A stretch of 64,000 bases of DNA. It comes from Pseudoalteromonas luteoviolacea (GTDB lineage: Bacteria > Pseudomonadota > Gammaproteobacteria > Enterobacterales > Alteromonadaceae). Shown one piece after another: positions 47,262-57,326 of the stretch (its first letter is position 1; each line of letters begins with the position of its first letter). A model generated the notes under the pieces. It was not told where the DNA came from. It did not search any database and was given only the letters and a program-made list of their open reading frames with translations. Made by a program: the position numbers and the translations under genes. The stretch covers positions 62,001-126,000 of the forward strand of contig NZ_MAUJ01000001.1 of NCBI RefSeq assembly GCF_001696455.1, read 5' to 3'.

Positions 47262-47840
47262 ATGAAACTTAAATCGCTACTTACTACAGTGCTTGTTACA
47301 GGGATATTGGCAGGGTGTAGCTCAACGCAAGAGCAGTCTGCTTCTCAGTCAAAAGTGAATATTCCTGACTGGGTGTTAAACCCGACAATAGAGAACGGGA
47401 TTGCAGCCGCAGATTGTGTAAAATTTTCTGGTAACATATCTATTGACCAAAAGAGCTCAGTTGCAAATGCTCGTTTAGCACTTGCGCAACAAATTGAAAC
47501 ACGCATCGAAGGTTTAGACAAAACCTTTGCGAATCGCACAGATGCAAACGATGAAACAACAGTTGGTTCAACGTTTAGCTCGGTATCAAAGCAGCTTACA
47601 AAGCAAACACTTCGCGGCTCTCGTGTAAACAAAGCAGACGTAGTTGAGATTGCAGGTAAAGACTATTACTGTTCTTTGGTTGTGTTATCACCACAATTAA
47701 CACATTCTTTGTTTAAAGATGTGATCAAAGAAAGTAAGAAAGACATTAATCCGCAAGACGAAAAGTTTCTTTATCAAGAATTCAAAGCTTACAAAGCAGA
47801 GAAAGATCTTGAAAAAGAAATTGCTAGATTGACTAACTAA
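47262..47840 (+). CDS. LPP20-family lipoprotein
   Basis: A 192-residue lipoprotein. Signal and lipobox GILAGCSS; LPP20 core NIPDWVLNPTIENGIAAADCV and SSVANARLALAQQIETRIEG, with charged C-terminal tail (FKAYKAEKDLEKEIARL). AAGGAA precedes ATG 47262. It is divergent from the COG3014-type gene and just upstream of the MltC-like gene, so the region encodes two LPP20-type proteins (see 43735). Confidence 0.82.
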   Translation: MKLKSLLTTVLVTGILAGCSSTQEQSASQSKVNIPDWVLNPTIENGIAAADCVKFSGNISIDQKSSVANARLALAQQIETRIEGLDKTFANRTDANDETTVGSTFSSVSKQLTKQTLRGSRVNKADVVEIAGKDYYCSLVVLSPQLTHSLFKDVIKESKKDINPQDEKFLYQEFKAYKAEKDLEKEIARLTN

Positions 47841-47841
47841 T

Positions 47842-47867
47842 AAAACGCGCCTTTGGGTGCGTTTTTT
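47842..47867 (+). terminator. Rho-independent terminator of LPP20 gene
   Basis: AAAACGC pairs with GCGTTTT around a partly paired loop, and extra Ts follow. It lies only 18 bp before the MltC-like start, so some read-through may feed that gene. Confidence 0.75.
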
Positions 47868-47885
47868 GCTTGTAAGGATTAAAAA

Positions 47886-49214
47886 GTGAAAAAAGTACTA
47901 GCATTAACTGTGTTGTCTCAGTTTTTTATTGGGGCTTCTTACGCTGCCAATGCCTCGCCTTTTGACGAATTATCAAAAGAGATGGAAGGTTATGATAGCA
48001 AAGAACAAACTTTCCCTGAAAATGCCGCTACTAGAAGTGAATTTGAGCAGTTTAAAGCTGAGCATTTGGGCGAGTATGAGCAATTTGTGGAGCAACACCT
48101 TGCTGAATATGACGCGTTCAGAGATGAATTAATCAAACACTGGGGGGAGGCTAAAGTTGCTTCGCGCAGTGAGTATGTCTCTTATTCAGAAGATAACTTA
48201 TCAAGGCTTGAGATCGATTTTGAGCATAATGAGTTAACTTTGAGTATTCGCCATGTTGACGGTGGCGCGCCATCAGAGTCTGAAATTAAACGCCAGTTTG
48301 AGCGTTTTAGACAAGCAGAAAATGCAGTTCTACAGAGCTTTTTGAACGGTGAGCAAGCTAAGCTTGGTGACGCATCTCAAGACGCGTATGAGATAGATCG
48401 AAGTCTCAAAGTGAACGCAATTATTGATGCCAAAGCAAAAATAAAACAGCAGACAATTGAGCAAAAGCAGCTATTAGATAAAAAGGCGGATGAGAAGCTC
48501 GCACTGGCCAATAGCGATGAAAGTAAAATTGTTGAAAAGCTCAATGAAGACAAAGCTAAGCTTGAGCAGCTGGAAGTTAAACGAATTCAAAATTTGGCGC
48601 AGTCAGTCAGACAAATAGCTGGGCAAAATGATGAGAAGGTGACTAAGGTAACAATTAAGCTTCCGCAAGGGAGTCTAGCCAAAAAGCGTGCATCTCATTA
48701 TACAGAGCATATTTCAAAACAAAGTAAACGTTTTGAAATTGATTCCAGCTTAGTATTGGCTGTGATGCATACTGAAAGCCATTTTAACCCGCTTGCTAAA
48801 TCTCATATACCCGCATACGGACTGATGCAAGTAGTGCCTACGAGTGCTGGTGTTGACGTAAATCGCTTCTTATTTAAGATTGATGCCCCGATGAGTGCGC
48901 CGTACTTATTTGTTGTAAATAATAACATTGAAGCGGGCACTGCCTATTTGCATTTACTCAATGACCGGTATTTACGTAACATCAAAGATCCAGTGAGCAG
49001 GAAGTACTGTATGATTGCCGCTTATAACACTGGGGCTGGCAATGTTGCACGTGTATTTAATAGCGATGGCTCTAGAAACATCAATAAAGCTTCGAAGGTT
49101 ATTAATTCCATGTCACCAGAGCGGGTTTTAGAGGCACTACAAAGTGGCTTGCCTTATGATGAAACTAAGCATTATTTGAAGAAAGTTTTAAAAACTGAAA
49201 AGCTCTACATCTAG
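47886..49214 (+). CDS. MltC-like membrane-associated lytic transglycosylase
   Basis: A 442-residue peptidoglycan lyase. Signal peptide ends SYAANAS and has no lipobox Cys, unlike E. coli MltC. An N-terminal coiled/DUF3393-like part (30-260) precedes the SLT domain (about 275-430) with catalytic Glu in VMHTESHFNPLAKSHIPAYGLMQVVP, later YCMIAAYNTGAGNVARVF. The start is GTG 47886 after AAGGA. Placed next to the LPP20/LpoB cluster, it fits an envelope or peptidoglycan theme. Confidence 0.85.
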   Translation: MKKVLALTVLSQFFIGASYAANASPFDELSKEMEGYDSKEQTFPENAATRSEFEQFKAEHLGEYEQFVEQHLAEYDAFRDELIKHWGEAKVASRSEYVSYSEDNLSRLEIDFEHNELTLSIRHVDGGAPSESEIKRQFERFRQAENAVLQSFLNGEQAKLGDASQDAYEIDRSLKVNAIIDAKAKIKQQTIEQKQLLDKKADEKLALANSDESKIVEKLNEDKAKLEQLEVKRIQNLAQSVRQIAGQNDEKVTKVTIKLPQGSLAKKRASHYTEHISKQSKRFEIDSSLVLAVMHTESHFNPLAKSHIPAYGLMQVVPTSAGVDVNRFLFKIDAPMSAPYLFVVNNNIEAGTAYLHLLNDRYLRNIKDPVSRKYCMIAAYNTGAGNVARVFNSDGSRNINKASKVINSMSPERVLEALQSGLPYDETKHYLKKVLKTEKLYI

Positions 49215-49472
49215 CGTGTTAATCACCTTTATCTTTGTGTACAGACTGTACGAAACCTACATGGCGTATAGTCTGACAGCACCTTTCTCTCGACACCTCT
49301 TTATACTCTGGCGAAGCTTCTATCGCTAGATAAATGCTTTGGTAAGTATCACAGGGTATCTATATTAACTCGTCATATAAGGGCTTTTGGCACTTTTAAC
49401 TATCTCGCTTTGGTGTCGATATTTAAAGAGGCTTGTTGCAAATGGGGTGGTTTTAATAACGATTAGGGAAAT
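49215..49472. other. Intergenic region between MltC-like gene and rne
   Basis: About 258 bp between convergent genes. No gene, repeat or hairpin that I can support until the rne terminator. Confidence 0.5.
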
Positions 49473-49505
49473 AAAAAGCCGACCACATTAGTAGTCGGCT
49501 TTTTT
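49473..49505 (-). terminator. Terminator of rne, possibly bidirectional
   Basis: The GCCGAC/GTCGGC stem (49478-49483 and 49494-49499) is flanked by A5 and T5-6, so it has a T-run on either strand. It lies 27 bp past the rne stop. Confidence 0.88.
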
Positions 49506-49532
49506 GTGTTGTAACTTGTAATTAATTACTCA

Positions 49533-52500
49533 TTACTCAACAGGTGCAGGAGATGCCATTTGTGCACTTGCACGTGCTGTTGGTGCTTTTGACCCAGCTC
49601 CTAGACTGCTAGAACGAATTATCGTACGCAACTCGTCTGGCATTACACTAGGTGTAACCGTGTTCACAGGTTCTTCGCTAGCACTTGCTTTAGTCATAGG
49701 AGATGCTGCACTTCTATTAAAGCGAACACGTTCAGCAGCAGGTACTTCAACTTGCTCAACCGCAACAGGCTCAGCAGCAGGTGCTTCAACTTGTTCAACC
49801 GCAACAGGCTCAGCAGCAGGTGCTTCAACTTGTTCAACTGCGACAGGCTCATCAGCTGGTGCGTCAACTTGTTCAACTGCAACAGGTTCAGCAGCAGGCG
49901 CTTCAACTTGTTCAACCACAACAGGCTCAGCAGCAGGTGCTTCAACTACTTCAACGTTTGCCGTATCAATAACACCTTGTGCCTCAGCTTCTAAAATATC
50001 AGCTTGCGCCACTTCTTGTTGAGGTTGGGTATCAGAGGTACGTTGTTGTGCTTCAAACTCTGCCGCAGCCTGATCTGCAACCGGTACAAAAGCAGGAGTT
50101 GAAGAACGGTTTGGCCCATCGCTACGCTTGCGACGTTGTCCCGCAGCTCGTAGGTGACGAGGCGAGCGTCTAGAGCGAGTTTTACCTTCACGCTTATCAC
50201 CAAGTGCATCCTCTTCATTTTGACCTGATTGTGGCTGGTCATTTGATTCTGGCGCTTCAACTGTAGCAACACTTTCTTCTACTTGAGGCTGAGTCTTAAC
50301 AGTCTCGTTAGTCGTTTCATGTGCTTGCTTCTCAGCTTGAGTCTCGGTTGCCATCTCAGCAGCAGGCTGCTGTTTTGGTTCGGATACAGGGGCAGCTTCA
50401 ACAGAGGCAACTTGCTCTTTTTTAGCCGGCGCTTCTGGTTCTGTTACGGTTTGCTTAACATCATCATTAGCTTGAACTTGTTGCTGCTCAGTCTCAACTC
50501 TTACTTTTTTACGTAGGTTGCGTCTTTGGCGGCGCTGCTTAACAGGCTTCTCTTTTGCTTCCTGTTGCACGTCATCTTTTTGCTCATTTACCGTTGAGTT
50601 CTTTGCTTTATCAGCGTCAGAACGTTTACGATTATTTTGGCGACGACGCTTGTTGCGATTCTCGGAGCGCTCTTGAGTGTCATTACGCTCTTTTGATTCG
50701 CTTTTTGATGAATCATCTGATGTGTTCAGGTCTTTTTGTGATTCATTACGTCCTTTGCCTTTACGACGCTGGTTACGGCGTCGGTTATCTTGTTTGCCAC
50801 GACGCTTATTGTGTGTCTTCTTCTCTTCTTCTTTAGGCTGCTCTTCTTCCGCAGAGAATAGACCTTTCAACCAATTGCCAATGCGTGTTAGCAAACTTGC
50901 TTTCGGCTCTGTCTCAGCCTTCTTCGACGGTGTTGCTTTTGAAGTCGGTTTGGTCGTTGGGGCCTGAGCTGTAGGTGCCGGAGTTGAAGGTATTGCAACG
51001 CCTTTCAAGGCTGGCTCTTCTTTTTGAACGACAGGTGCCATCTGAATTTCAACAGCTTCAGTTTCTGGCTCTGCTATTTGATCATAACTTGCAAGCTCTG
51101 GTACATCATCTTTACGAAGTCGAACTACTTCATAATGCGGTGTTTCCAGATGCTGATTCGGAATGATAACGACGTGGCAGTTGTGACGTTTTTCAATGCG
51201 TTGAACAGCTCGACGTTTTTCGTTTAGCAAATACGACCCAACTTTGACAGGTACCTGTGCGTTAACCTGCGCAGTGTTTTCTTTTATTGCTTCTTCTTCT
51301 ATCAATCTCAAGATAGAAAGTGCAATAGACTCATTTGAGCGGATAGTACCTTGCCCGCTACAACGAGGGCAGGTATGTTGACTAGCTTCACCCAGAGAAG
51401 GTCTCAGTCGTTGACGGGACATCTCGAGTAAGCCAAAGCGAGAAATTTTACCAATTTGAACACGGGCTCTGTCGGCTCGTACAGCTTCTTTTAAGCGATT
51501 TTCAACTTCTCGTTGATGACGTGGAGGCGTCATGTCGATGAAGTCAATCACGATAAGACCACCCAGATCACGCAGTCTCAGCTGTCTGGCGATTTCGTCA
51601 GCGGCTTCTAGATTCGTGTTCAGTGCGGTTTCTTCAATGTCGCCACCTTTGGTCGCTTTTGACGAGTTGATGTCAATTGAAGTCAGTGCTTCTGTAGGGT
51701 CAATGACAATTGAACCACCAGATGGAAGTCTTACTTCACGTTGGAATGCAGACTCGATTTGGCTTTCGATTTGATAATGAGTGAACAGTGGTACATCATT
51801 TTTGTATAGTTTGACGCGATTGATAAAATCAGGTCTATAGCCTTCAATATGCGCTCTTGCTTCATCAAATACGCGTTGTTTATCGATCAGGATTTCACCG
51901 ATATCACGGCGCAAGTAATCTCGAATGGCTCTGAAAATAACATTACTTTCTTGATGGATCAAAAATGGCGCTTTTCGACTATCAGCGGCTTCTTGAATAT
52001 TTTGCCAATGTTTAAGTAATGTATTTAAGTCGTACTCAAGCTCTTCAAAAGACTTACCAACACCCGCTGTACGTACGATAAGGCCCATGCCTTTAGGCAG
52101 CTTCAATCGGCTCAAAGCTTCTTTAAGTTCAATCCGCTCATCGCCTTCAATGCGTCTTGAAATCCCGCCTGCACGAGGGTTATTTGGCATCAGTACCAAA
52201 TAACTACCAGCGACGCTGATGAATGTGGTTAAGGCCGCGCCTTTTTGCCCACGTTCCTCTTTGTCTACCTGAACGATCACTTCTTGACCTTCTTGGATCA
52301 CATCTTTGATGTTAGGGCGGCCATTGAAGGTATACCCTTCTGGGAAGTAAGTTTTAGCGATTTCTTTTAGAGGAAGGAAGCCATGTCGCTCTGCACCGTA
52401 ATTAACAAATGCAGCTTCAAGTGAGGGTTCGATTCGAGTGATTTTGCCTTTATAAATATTGGCTTTCTTTTGTTCGTGACCAGGGCTCTCTATATCTAAA

Positions 52501-52577
52501 TCATATAGACGCTGGCCATCAACCAGTGCAACGCGCATTTCTTCTTGCTGCGTCGCATTGATTAGCATGCGTTTCAT
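49533..52577 (-). CDS. rne: Ribonuclease E
   Basis: Endoribonuclease and degradosome scaffold. The 1014-residue protein: S1 RNA-binding region ([24 protein letters not shown]), 5' sensor, DNase-I-like catalytic domain with Asp in TSIDINSSK and VIDFIDM, and Zn-link CPRCSGQG for tetramerisation. After about residue 530 the tail is low complexity: Arg/Lys-rich RNA-binding blocks ([19 protein letters not shown]), then acidic and Ala/Pro/Val-rich segments with tandem repeats. A membrane-binding helix is probably near [14 protein letters not shown] (about 560-575). Likely autoregulated through its long 5' leader. Confidence 0.97.
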   Translation of the reverse strand: MKRMLINATQQEEMRVALVDGQRLYDLDIESPGHEQKKANIYKGKITRIEPSLEAAFVNYGAERHGFLPLKEIAKTYFPEGYTFNGRPNIKDVIQEGQEVIVQVDKEERGQKGAALTTFISVAGSYLVLMPNNPRAGGISRRIEGDERIELKEALSRLKLPKGMGLIVRTAGVGKSFEELEYDLNTLLKHWQNIQEAADSRKAPFLIHQESNVIFRAIRDYLRRDIGEILIDKQRVFDEARAHIEGYRPDFINRVKLYKNDVPLFTHYQIESQIESAFQREVRLPSGGSIVIDPTEALTSIDINSSKATKGGDIEETALNTNLEAADEIARQLRLRDLGGLIVIDFIDMTPPRHQREVENRLKEAVRADRARVQIGKISRFGLLEMSRQRLRPSLGEASQHTCPRCSGQGTIRSNESIALSILRLIEEEAIKENTAQVNAQVPVKVGSYLLNEKRRAVQRIEKRHNCHVVIIPNQHLETPHYEVVRLRKDDVPELASYDQIAEPETEAVEIQMAPVVQKEEPALKGVAIPSTPAPTAQAPTTKPTSKATPSKKAETEPKASLLTRIGNWLKGLFSAEEEQPKEEEKKTHNKRRGKQDNRRRNQRRKGKGRNESQKDLNTSDDSSKSESKERNDTQERSENRNKRRRQNNRKRSDADKAKNSTVNEQKDDVQQEAKEKPVKQRRQRRNLRKKVRVETEQQQVQANDDVKQTVTEPEAPAKKEQVASVEAAPVSEPKQQPAAEMATETQAEKQAHETTNETVKTQPQVEESVATVEAPESNDQPQSGQNEEDALGDKREGKTRSRRSPRHLRAAGQRRKRSDGPNRSSTPAFVPVADQAAAEFEAQQRTSDTQPQQEVAQADILEAEAQGVIDTANVEVVEAPAAEPVVVEQVEAPAAEPVAVEQVDAPADEPVAVEQVEAPAAEPVAVEQVEAPAAEPVAVEQVEVPAAERVRFNRSAASPMTKASASEEPVNTVTPSVMPDELRTIIRSSSLGAGSKAPTARASAQMASPAPVE
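49713..49946 (-). repeat. 39-bp tandem repeat in the rne tail
   Basis: Five good copies of 39 bp (49752-49946) plus a diverged sixth (49713-49751). Each encodes the 13-residue unit [13 protein letters not shown] with small changes. In frame, so length changes would not truncate RNase E. Confidence 0.9.
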
Positions 52578-53123
52578 ATTGTTATGTACTCTATTTACTT
52601 TATTTACCCACCAATTCTTTACTTTATTTTGGTCAGATAAATTTAACTTACACCATTCTTGTGCGCCAATGCAGGCTGTTTATTTTGTTCCTGTTACTGA
52701 TGCAGTCTCACGACTGGGGAGAAGGGAACTTAGTCTGTTTTAACACTTACTGCCTGATTCATCTCAAAGGCGGGTTAAAAATTAGCTTTCACTTTGCCTA
52801 CAGAACTCGCTCGGGTTAAACAAACCCGCAAATCTACACAAGACACGATAATTTTGCTTTTATTTACTGGTATGTCGTGTATGGCCGTACTGGATGAACT
52901 GTTACACGCTTCACCTTAAGCCAATCACACGTAATAATTGTCTTGGGTCGGAGATAAAAGCTTTGGAAATATTAGCTCTGATCTGTATGATCCTCCACCC
53001 AAGATGTGCATCACGACAGTATATTTGCGATAAAAAGCAACGCTCGCAAAGTTTGCGAGGCGATTATCCCACTAATAACTGTGCGATAGCAACTAAATTA
53101 TTACTCAAATCAGTGATTAGGCA
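52578..53123 (-). promoter_or_regulatory. rne 5' leader and divergent rne/rluC promoter region
   Basis: 546 bp with no supportable gene. Long untranslated leaders are typical of rne, where hairpins mediate autoregulation. Seen: a CGGGTT/AACCCG hairpin (52812-52828) and an 8-bp palindrome CTCGCAAA-G-TTTGCGAG (53043-53059). I could not place the promoter. A homologue of the E. coli hp2 element was not identified by eye. Confidence 0.5.
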
Positions 53124-54086
53124 ATGTCAGAAAAGAATGCTTTACAAGTTACCTTCGTAACTATCACCGAAGATCAGTTAGGTCAACGAATTGATAACTT
53201 TTTGGTAACTCATTTAAAAGGTGTACCAAAAAGCGCCGTTTATAAGATCTTAAGAAAGGGTGAAGTACGCGTTAATAAGAAGCGGGTAAAACCTGTATAC
53301 AAGTTACAAATTGACGATGTAGTTAGGATCCCACCCATTAAAACGGCGGAAAAGAATGAGTTTGTACCAAAGAATTTGGATAAGGTAGCAAACCTTGAAG
53401 ATTGCATATTATATGAAGATAAGTATCTGATTGTAATAAATAAGCCTTCTGGTATGGCGGTGCATGGTGGAAGTGGACTGAGCTATGGTCTTATCGAAGC
53501 AATTCGTGCGTTGCGCCCACAAGAAAAGTCTTTAGAGTTGGTTCACCGGTTGGATAGGGACACATCAGGGTGTCTGTTGATTTCTAAAAAACGCGCTGTA
53601 CTTAAAGGTCTCCATGAGCAATTACGTGAAAAAACAATGGAGAAAAATTATTGGGCTTTGGTGGCTGGAGAGTGGTCTGCTAAGCACAAAAATGTAACAG
53701 AACCGCTTAGGAAAAATACCTTAAAATCAGGTGAGCGAGTTGTTCGTGTTGACCATGAAGAAGGGAAGGCTTCGCACACCCGGTTTAGAGTTTTGGAACG
53801 GTTCCCCGGTGCTACCTTAGTGCAAGCTTCACCTGTTACTGGTCGTACTCATCAGATCCGTGTACACACTCAATGTAAAGGGCATCCAATAGCTTGTGAT
53901 GATAAATATGGAGATCAGGCTTTTGATGCGCAAATGCGTAAGAAAGGCTTAGGGCGCTTGTTCTTACACGCACGCGAACTGCGTTTTCTACACCCAAAAA
54001 CAGAAACTACACTCCATGTCGAAGCGCCTCTGGATAAAGCATTGACGGCATGCTTAAACACGTTAAGAGATACTAATGAAGTATAA
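53124..54086 (+). CDS. rluC: 23S rRNA pseudouridine synthase RluC
   Basis: Makes pseudouridines at 955, 2504 and 2580 in E. coli 23S rRNA. The 320-residue protein has an N-terminal S4 domain (QRIDNFLVTHLKGVPKSAVYKILRKGEVRVN) and the catalytic domain with Asp in VHRLDRDTSGCLL, later VTGRTHQIRVHT. Divergent from rne, as in E. coli; overlaps the HAD gene by 11 nt. Confidence 0.97.
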   Translation: MSEKNALQVTFVTITEDQLGQRIDNFLVTHLKGVPKSAVYKILRKGEVRVNKKRVKPVYKLQIDDVVRIPPIKTAEKNEFVPKNLDKVANLEDCILYEDKYLIVINKPSGMAVHGGSGLSYGLIEAIRALRPQEKSLELVHRLDRDTSGCLLISKKRAVLKGLHEQLREKTMEKNYWALVAGEWSAKHKNVTEPLRKNTLKSGERVVRVDHEEGKASHTRFRVLERFPGATLVQASPVTGRTHQIRVHTQCKGHPIACDDKYGDQAFDAQMRKKGLGRLFLHARELRFLHPKTETTLHVEAPLDKALTACLNTLRDTNEV

Positions 54087-54717
54087 ACTCGTGATACTAG
54101 ATTGGGATGGGACTGTGATGGATACAGTTCCAAAGATTGTTAACACGATAAATAGGGTAGCTGATCAGTATGCTATCCCAAGAGAAAGCGAAGATGATAC
54201 TAAAAGTATCATTGGGCTATCTCTAGAGACTGCGCTTGAAACATTGTTTCCTGCGGATGCACATCGTAGTACAGAATTAGCACAGGCATACAAACACATA
54301 TATAAAGAAGTAGATTCTACACCAACAAAATTGTTCGACGGGGTAGAAAAAGTACTTAAACAACTGGTTGATCAGGGAGTCAAAATAGCGGTTGCAACAG
54401 GTAAAAGTCGGCAGGGGTTAAACCGTTTAATGGTTGAAACTGGTCTAGAGAGTTACTTTATAACAACTCGCACCGCAGATGAAGCAGAATCAAAACCAAG
54501 CCCTGATATGTTGAATCAAATTATCACCGAGCTCAGTGTCGCGCCTAAAGATGCGGTTATGATTGGTGACACTACAATTGATATGGAAATGGCGCGCCAA
54601 GCAGGTATTGACGCGATAGGTGTGACACTTGGCGTTGCAACGAGTGAGCAACTTGAAGCGACATCAGCAATGTTTATCGCCGATGAGTTTGAGCAACTGA
54701 TCGAAGGCTTAACCTAA
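54076..54717 (+). CDS. HAD-IA family phosphatase (Gph-like)
   Basis: A 213-residue hydrolase with the four HAD motifs: DWDGTVMDT (nucleophile and acid Asp), VATGKSR, KPSPDM and IGDTTIDM, plus a helical cap (about 15-80). This YfhE/Gph-like group usually dephosphorylates small molecules such as phosphoglycolate; the real substrate is not clear. Coupled to rluC by overlap, convergent with maf with a 9-nt tail overlap. Confidence 0.88.
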   Translation: MKYKLVILDWDGTVMDTVPKIVNTINRVADQYAIPRESEDDTKSIIGLSLETALETLFPADAHRSTELAQAYKHIYKEVDSTPTKLFDGVEKVLKQLVDQGVKIAVATGKSRQGLNRLMVETGLESYFITTRTADEAESKPSPDMLNQIITELSVAPKDAVMIGDTTIDMEMARQAGIDAIGVTLGVATSEQLEATSAMFIADEFEQLIEGLT

Positions 54718-55293
54718 AACATCTATACCAAAGTCCGCCAGCGACTTTGTTAATTCGATAAGGGGAAGGCCAATCAACGTATTTGGGTCCTCTCCTTCAA
54801 GCCTTTCAAACAAGCAAATACCCAGCCCCTCACTTTTAAAACTGCCTGCGCAGTTATAAGGCGCTTCTTTGTCTAAATAGTTTGATATTTGAGATTGAGA
54901 TAGGTGTCTAAAATGTACATGAAACGGGACTACCTTTGTAATGCTTTTATTTTCTTCAATTGAATAGAGACTAAGTCCAGTATAAAAGGTCACAGTTTGT
55001 CCACTAAACATGCTTAGCTGCGCTATGGCGTTTTCTTTCGTATGAGGTTTGCCCAAAATCTGGTTATTAAATACAGCAACTTGGTCAGAGCCAATCACTA
55101 AGCCTTTATTATATCTAGAAAGTGCAGATCTCGCTTTAACATCACTGAGACGTTTTACTAATTCTAGAGGTGTTTCACCTGCAATGGGGGATTCGTCGAT
55201 ATCCGGTGAAAAATGTTCAAAAATAAGACCGAGTTTTTTTAAAATTTGCTGCCTAAAAGGTGAGCTAGAGGCTAATATAAGGGGTGTGTTCAT
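54709..55293 (-). CDS. maf: Maf-like 7-methyl-GTP pyrophosphatase YceF
   Basis: Nucleoside triphosphate pyrophosphatase of the Maf family, YceF subgroup, which hydrolyses m7GTP in E. coli. Residues: ILASSSPFRQQIL (signature), IGSDQVAVF, LGKPHTKENA, KSEGLGICLFERLEGEDPNTLIGLPL. ATG 55293 gives 194 residues and is preferred over an upstream in-frame ATG at 55329. Adjacent to yceD-rpmF-plsX as in E. coli, but divergent. Confidence 0.9.
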   Translation of the reverse strand: MNTPLILASSSPFRQQILKKLGLIFEHFSPDIDESPIAGETPLELVKRLSDVKARSALSRYNKGLVIGSDQVAVFNNQILGKPHTKENAIAQLSMFSGQTVTFYTGLSLYSIEENKSITKVVPFHVHFRHLSQSQISNYLDKEAPYNCAGSFKSEGLGICLFERLEGEDPNTLIGLPLIELTKSLADFGIDVLG

Positions 55294-55414
55294 TTGCCTA
55301 TTGGACCCTGAAGTAAAGAATTCACACAAGGATAAGCGTTAGTAGGCGAAAAACAATAGGAAAGTTTATTTTTACTTTGACTAAACCACTAACAATCTAT
55401 ATGATGCAGCCCCT

Positions 55415-55939
55415 ATGCAAAAGGTGAAAATTCCCATCACTCTTGATCCAGGCAGGGCAGCACAGCGCCGAGCTAGTTATGACGGCATTGTGAAGCTTGA
55501 AGAACTTTCTCGACTGCAGCAAGTTGTGCAGGATCAGGTAGGTGAAATAGCGGTAACTATTCATTGCGATATTGATCAGCAAGGTCTGGTGGTTGTTCGA
55601 GGCTCAGCTCGAGCTAAACTGACTACGGTGTGTCAGCGTTGTAATGATGAATTAGGGTTGGATTTGGCTCAAGACTTTGCGTATTCGCCAGTCGGATTAG
55701 GTGCAGAGTCGGAAGATCTTCCTGAAAGCTACGATGTGGTGGAGTTAGATGAAGAAGGTGAAATCAATCTTCGACAATTGATTGAAGATGAATTGATTTT
55801 AGCGATTCCAATAGTTCCTATGCATGATGAAGCTTCATGTTCTTTTTCCGATAAGCCCGTAAGCTTTGGTGAAATTGAAGCAGAAGAAACTAAACCAAAT
55901 CCATTTGAGATTTTAAAACAACTTAAGAAAGATTCTTAG
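55415..55939 (+). CDS. yceD: DUF177 protein YceD (23S rRNA accumulation protein)
   Basis: A 174-residue protein with [12 protein letters not shown] (Cys pair) and the acidic tail [23 protein letters not shown], then [10 protein letters not shown]. YceD is implicated in 23S rRNA synthesis or ribosome assembly. Standard yceD-rpmF-plsX order, with 10 bp to rpmF. Confidence 0.93.
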   Translation: MQKVKIPITLDPGRAAQRRASYDGIVKLEELSRLQQVVQDQVGEIAVTIHCDIDQQGLVVVRGSARAKLTTVCQRCNDELGLDLAQDFAYSPVGLGAESEDLPESYDVVELDEEGEINLRQLIEDELILAIPIVPMHDEASCSFSDKPVSFGEIEAEETKPNPFEILKQLKKDS

Positions 55940-55949
55940 GAGAAGGCTA

Positions 55950-56120
55950 ATGGCGGTACAAAAAAGCAAAGTGACACGTTCACGTCGTGGCATGCGTCGT
56001 TCACACGATGCTATCAGCGGACCAGCTTTAACTGTAGACCAAGTTTCTGGTGAGACTCATCGTCGTCACCACGTAACTGCTGATGGTTACTACAAAGGCG
56101 TTAAAGTAATTTCTAAGTAA
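55950..56120 (+). CDS. rpmF: 50S ribosomal protein L32
   Basis: A 56-residue protein too short for most ORF cut-offs. Sequence [17 protein letters not shown] then [25 protein letters not shown]; strong AGGAGAAGG ribosome site. Lies between yceD and plsX exactly as in other gammaproteobacteria. Confidence 0.98.
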   Translation: MAVQKSKVTRSRRGMRRSHDAISGPALTVDQVSGETHRRHHVTADGYYKGVKVISK

Positions 56121-56131
56121 GAGATTGCTTG

Positions 56132-57178
56132 ATGCTGACTAATCTAACCATTGCGTTAGATATGATGGGGGGCGATTACGGCCCCCGTTCATCTATTCCA
56201 GCGGCGATTCTTGCCGTGCAAAAATATCCCAACTTAACTTTATTACTGTGTGGTAATGAAGATGTCTTGCGCCAAGCATTACAAAAAGAAAACCACCTCG
56301 ATCACCCTAGACTAATCATCAAGCATAGCGAGCAAGTTGTTACCAACAATTGCGAACCTGCACATGCGTTAAGAAATAAAAGAAATTCTTCAATGCGTAT
56401 TGCGCTTGATTTAGTTAAATCTGGCCAGGCACAAGCGTGTGTAAGTTCCGGAAATACTGGTGCACTGCTGTCTATGGCGCATTATGTATTGAAAATGCTC
56501 CCTGGTATTAAGCGACCTGCACTGATCACCTCAATGCCAACAGAAAAAAAGCAACCTGTGTACTTGTTAGATCTTGGAGCAAATGTTTTGTGTGATCCTG
56601 AGACTTTGTTTCAGTTCGCGATAATGGGCTCGATTGTGGCAGGCGAAGCACTAGATAAAGCGCAGCCAAAGGTAAGCTTGTTGAACATAGGTGCTGAAGA
56701 TATAAAAGGGCACGATGGCATTAAACAAGCGGCAAAATTAATGTGTGAGTGTGAGCACATTAATTATCAAGGATATTGTGAGGGCAGTGATATCTTTTCT
56801 GGGAAATCAGATGTTATCGTTTGTGAGGGGTTCGTTGGCAATATCGCACTTAAAACTTGTGAAGGAATTGCCAAACTTATCATGCTAAAATTCACGAATG
56901 CACTCAAAAAACACTTTTTTTACAAGGTTCTTGCATTTTTACTACGCCCGGTGATAAAAAAACTCTATAAAAAGGTGAACCCCGACCAGTATAACGGGGC
57001 AAGTCTGGTAGGATTGCGTGGTATTGTCGTTAAAAGTCATGGAAATGCTTCGAATAAGGCATTTTTAGCAGCGATCGACGAAGCTGTTAGAGAGGTTAAT
57101 CGACGCATTCCCGAAAAAATACAGACTGCTTTCGAAAAAATGGCAAAGAAAGAAGAGGCTTCAGCCAGTCAGCATTAA
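56132..57178 (+). CDS. plsX: Phosphate acyltransferase PlsX
   Basis: Makes acyl-phosphate from acyl-ACP for phospholipid synthesis at the membrane surface. 348 residues from ATG 56132; a TTG three bases earlier is in frame. Marks: [59 protein letters not shown]. Eleven bases after rpmF. fabH, which usually follows, is absent; fabD comes next after 148 bp. Confidence 0.96.
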   Translation: MLTNLTIALDMMGGDYGPRSSIPAAILAVQKYPNLTLLLCGNEDVLRQALQKENHLDHPRLIIKHSEQVVTNNCEPAHALRNKRNSSMRIALDLVKSGQAQACVSSGNTGALLSMAHYVLKMLPGIKRPALITSMPTEKKQPVYLLDLGANVLCDPETLFQFAIMGSIVAGEALDKAQPKVSLLNIGAEDIKGHDGIKQAAKLMCECEHINYQGYCEGSDIFSGKSDVIVCEGFVGNIALKTCEGIAKLIMLKFTNALKKHFFYKVLAFLLRPVIKKLYKKVNPDQYNGASLVGLRGIVVKSHGNASNKAFLAAIDEAVREVNRRIPEKIQTAFEKMAKKEEASASQH

Positions 57179-57326
57179 TCATAATGACTGCGCCGATGCG
57201 CATTGTCGTGAAAGTTGAGTCTTCATAGATAATAGTCTAAACCATACAGCGCATAGTTGCCGCCTGCCTTACCGCGTGCAATTTGGCTGGTATGTAAATT
57301 GAAAGAACGAGTTAAAAGAGCATCGT

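Noticed and set aside
49713..49946. CRISPR-like repeat array
   Set aside because: Repeats are head-to-tail without spacers and lie in a coding sequence.
49660..50022. Antisense frames over the rne repeats, with repeated Ser/Gly/Thr or Gln/Leu patterns
   Set aside because: Periodicity is explained by the 39-bp in-frame repeat of rne; RNase E is the real gene.
52894..53160. 88-codon frame between rne and rluC
   Set aside because: No ribosome site, rich in Cys and Lys without pattern, and overlaps the rluC start in another frame.
57179..57326. FabH remnant between plsX and fabD
   Set aside because: Frames read by eye showed no FabH C-terminal motif.
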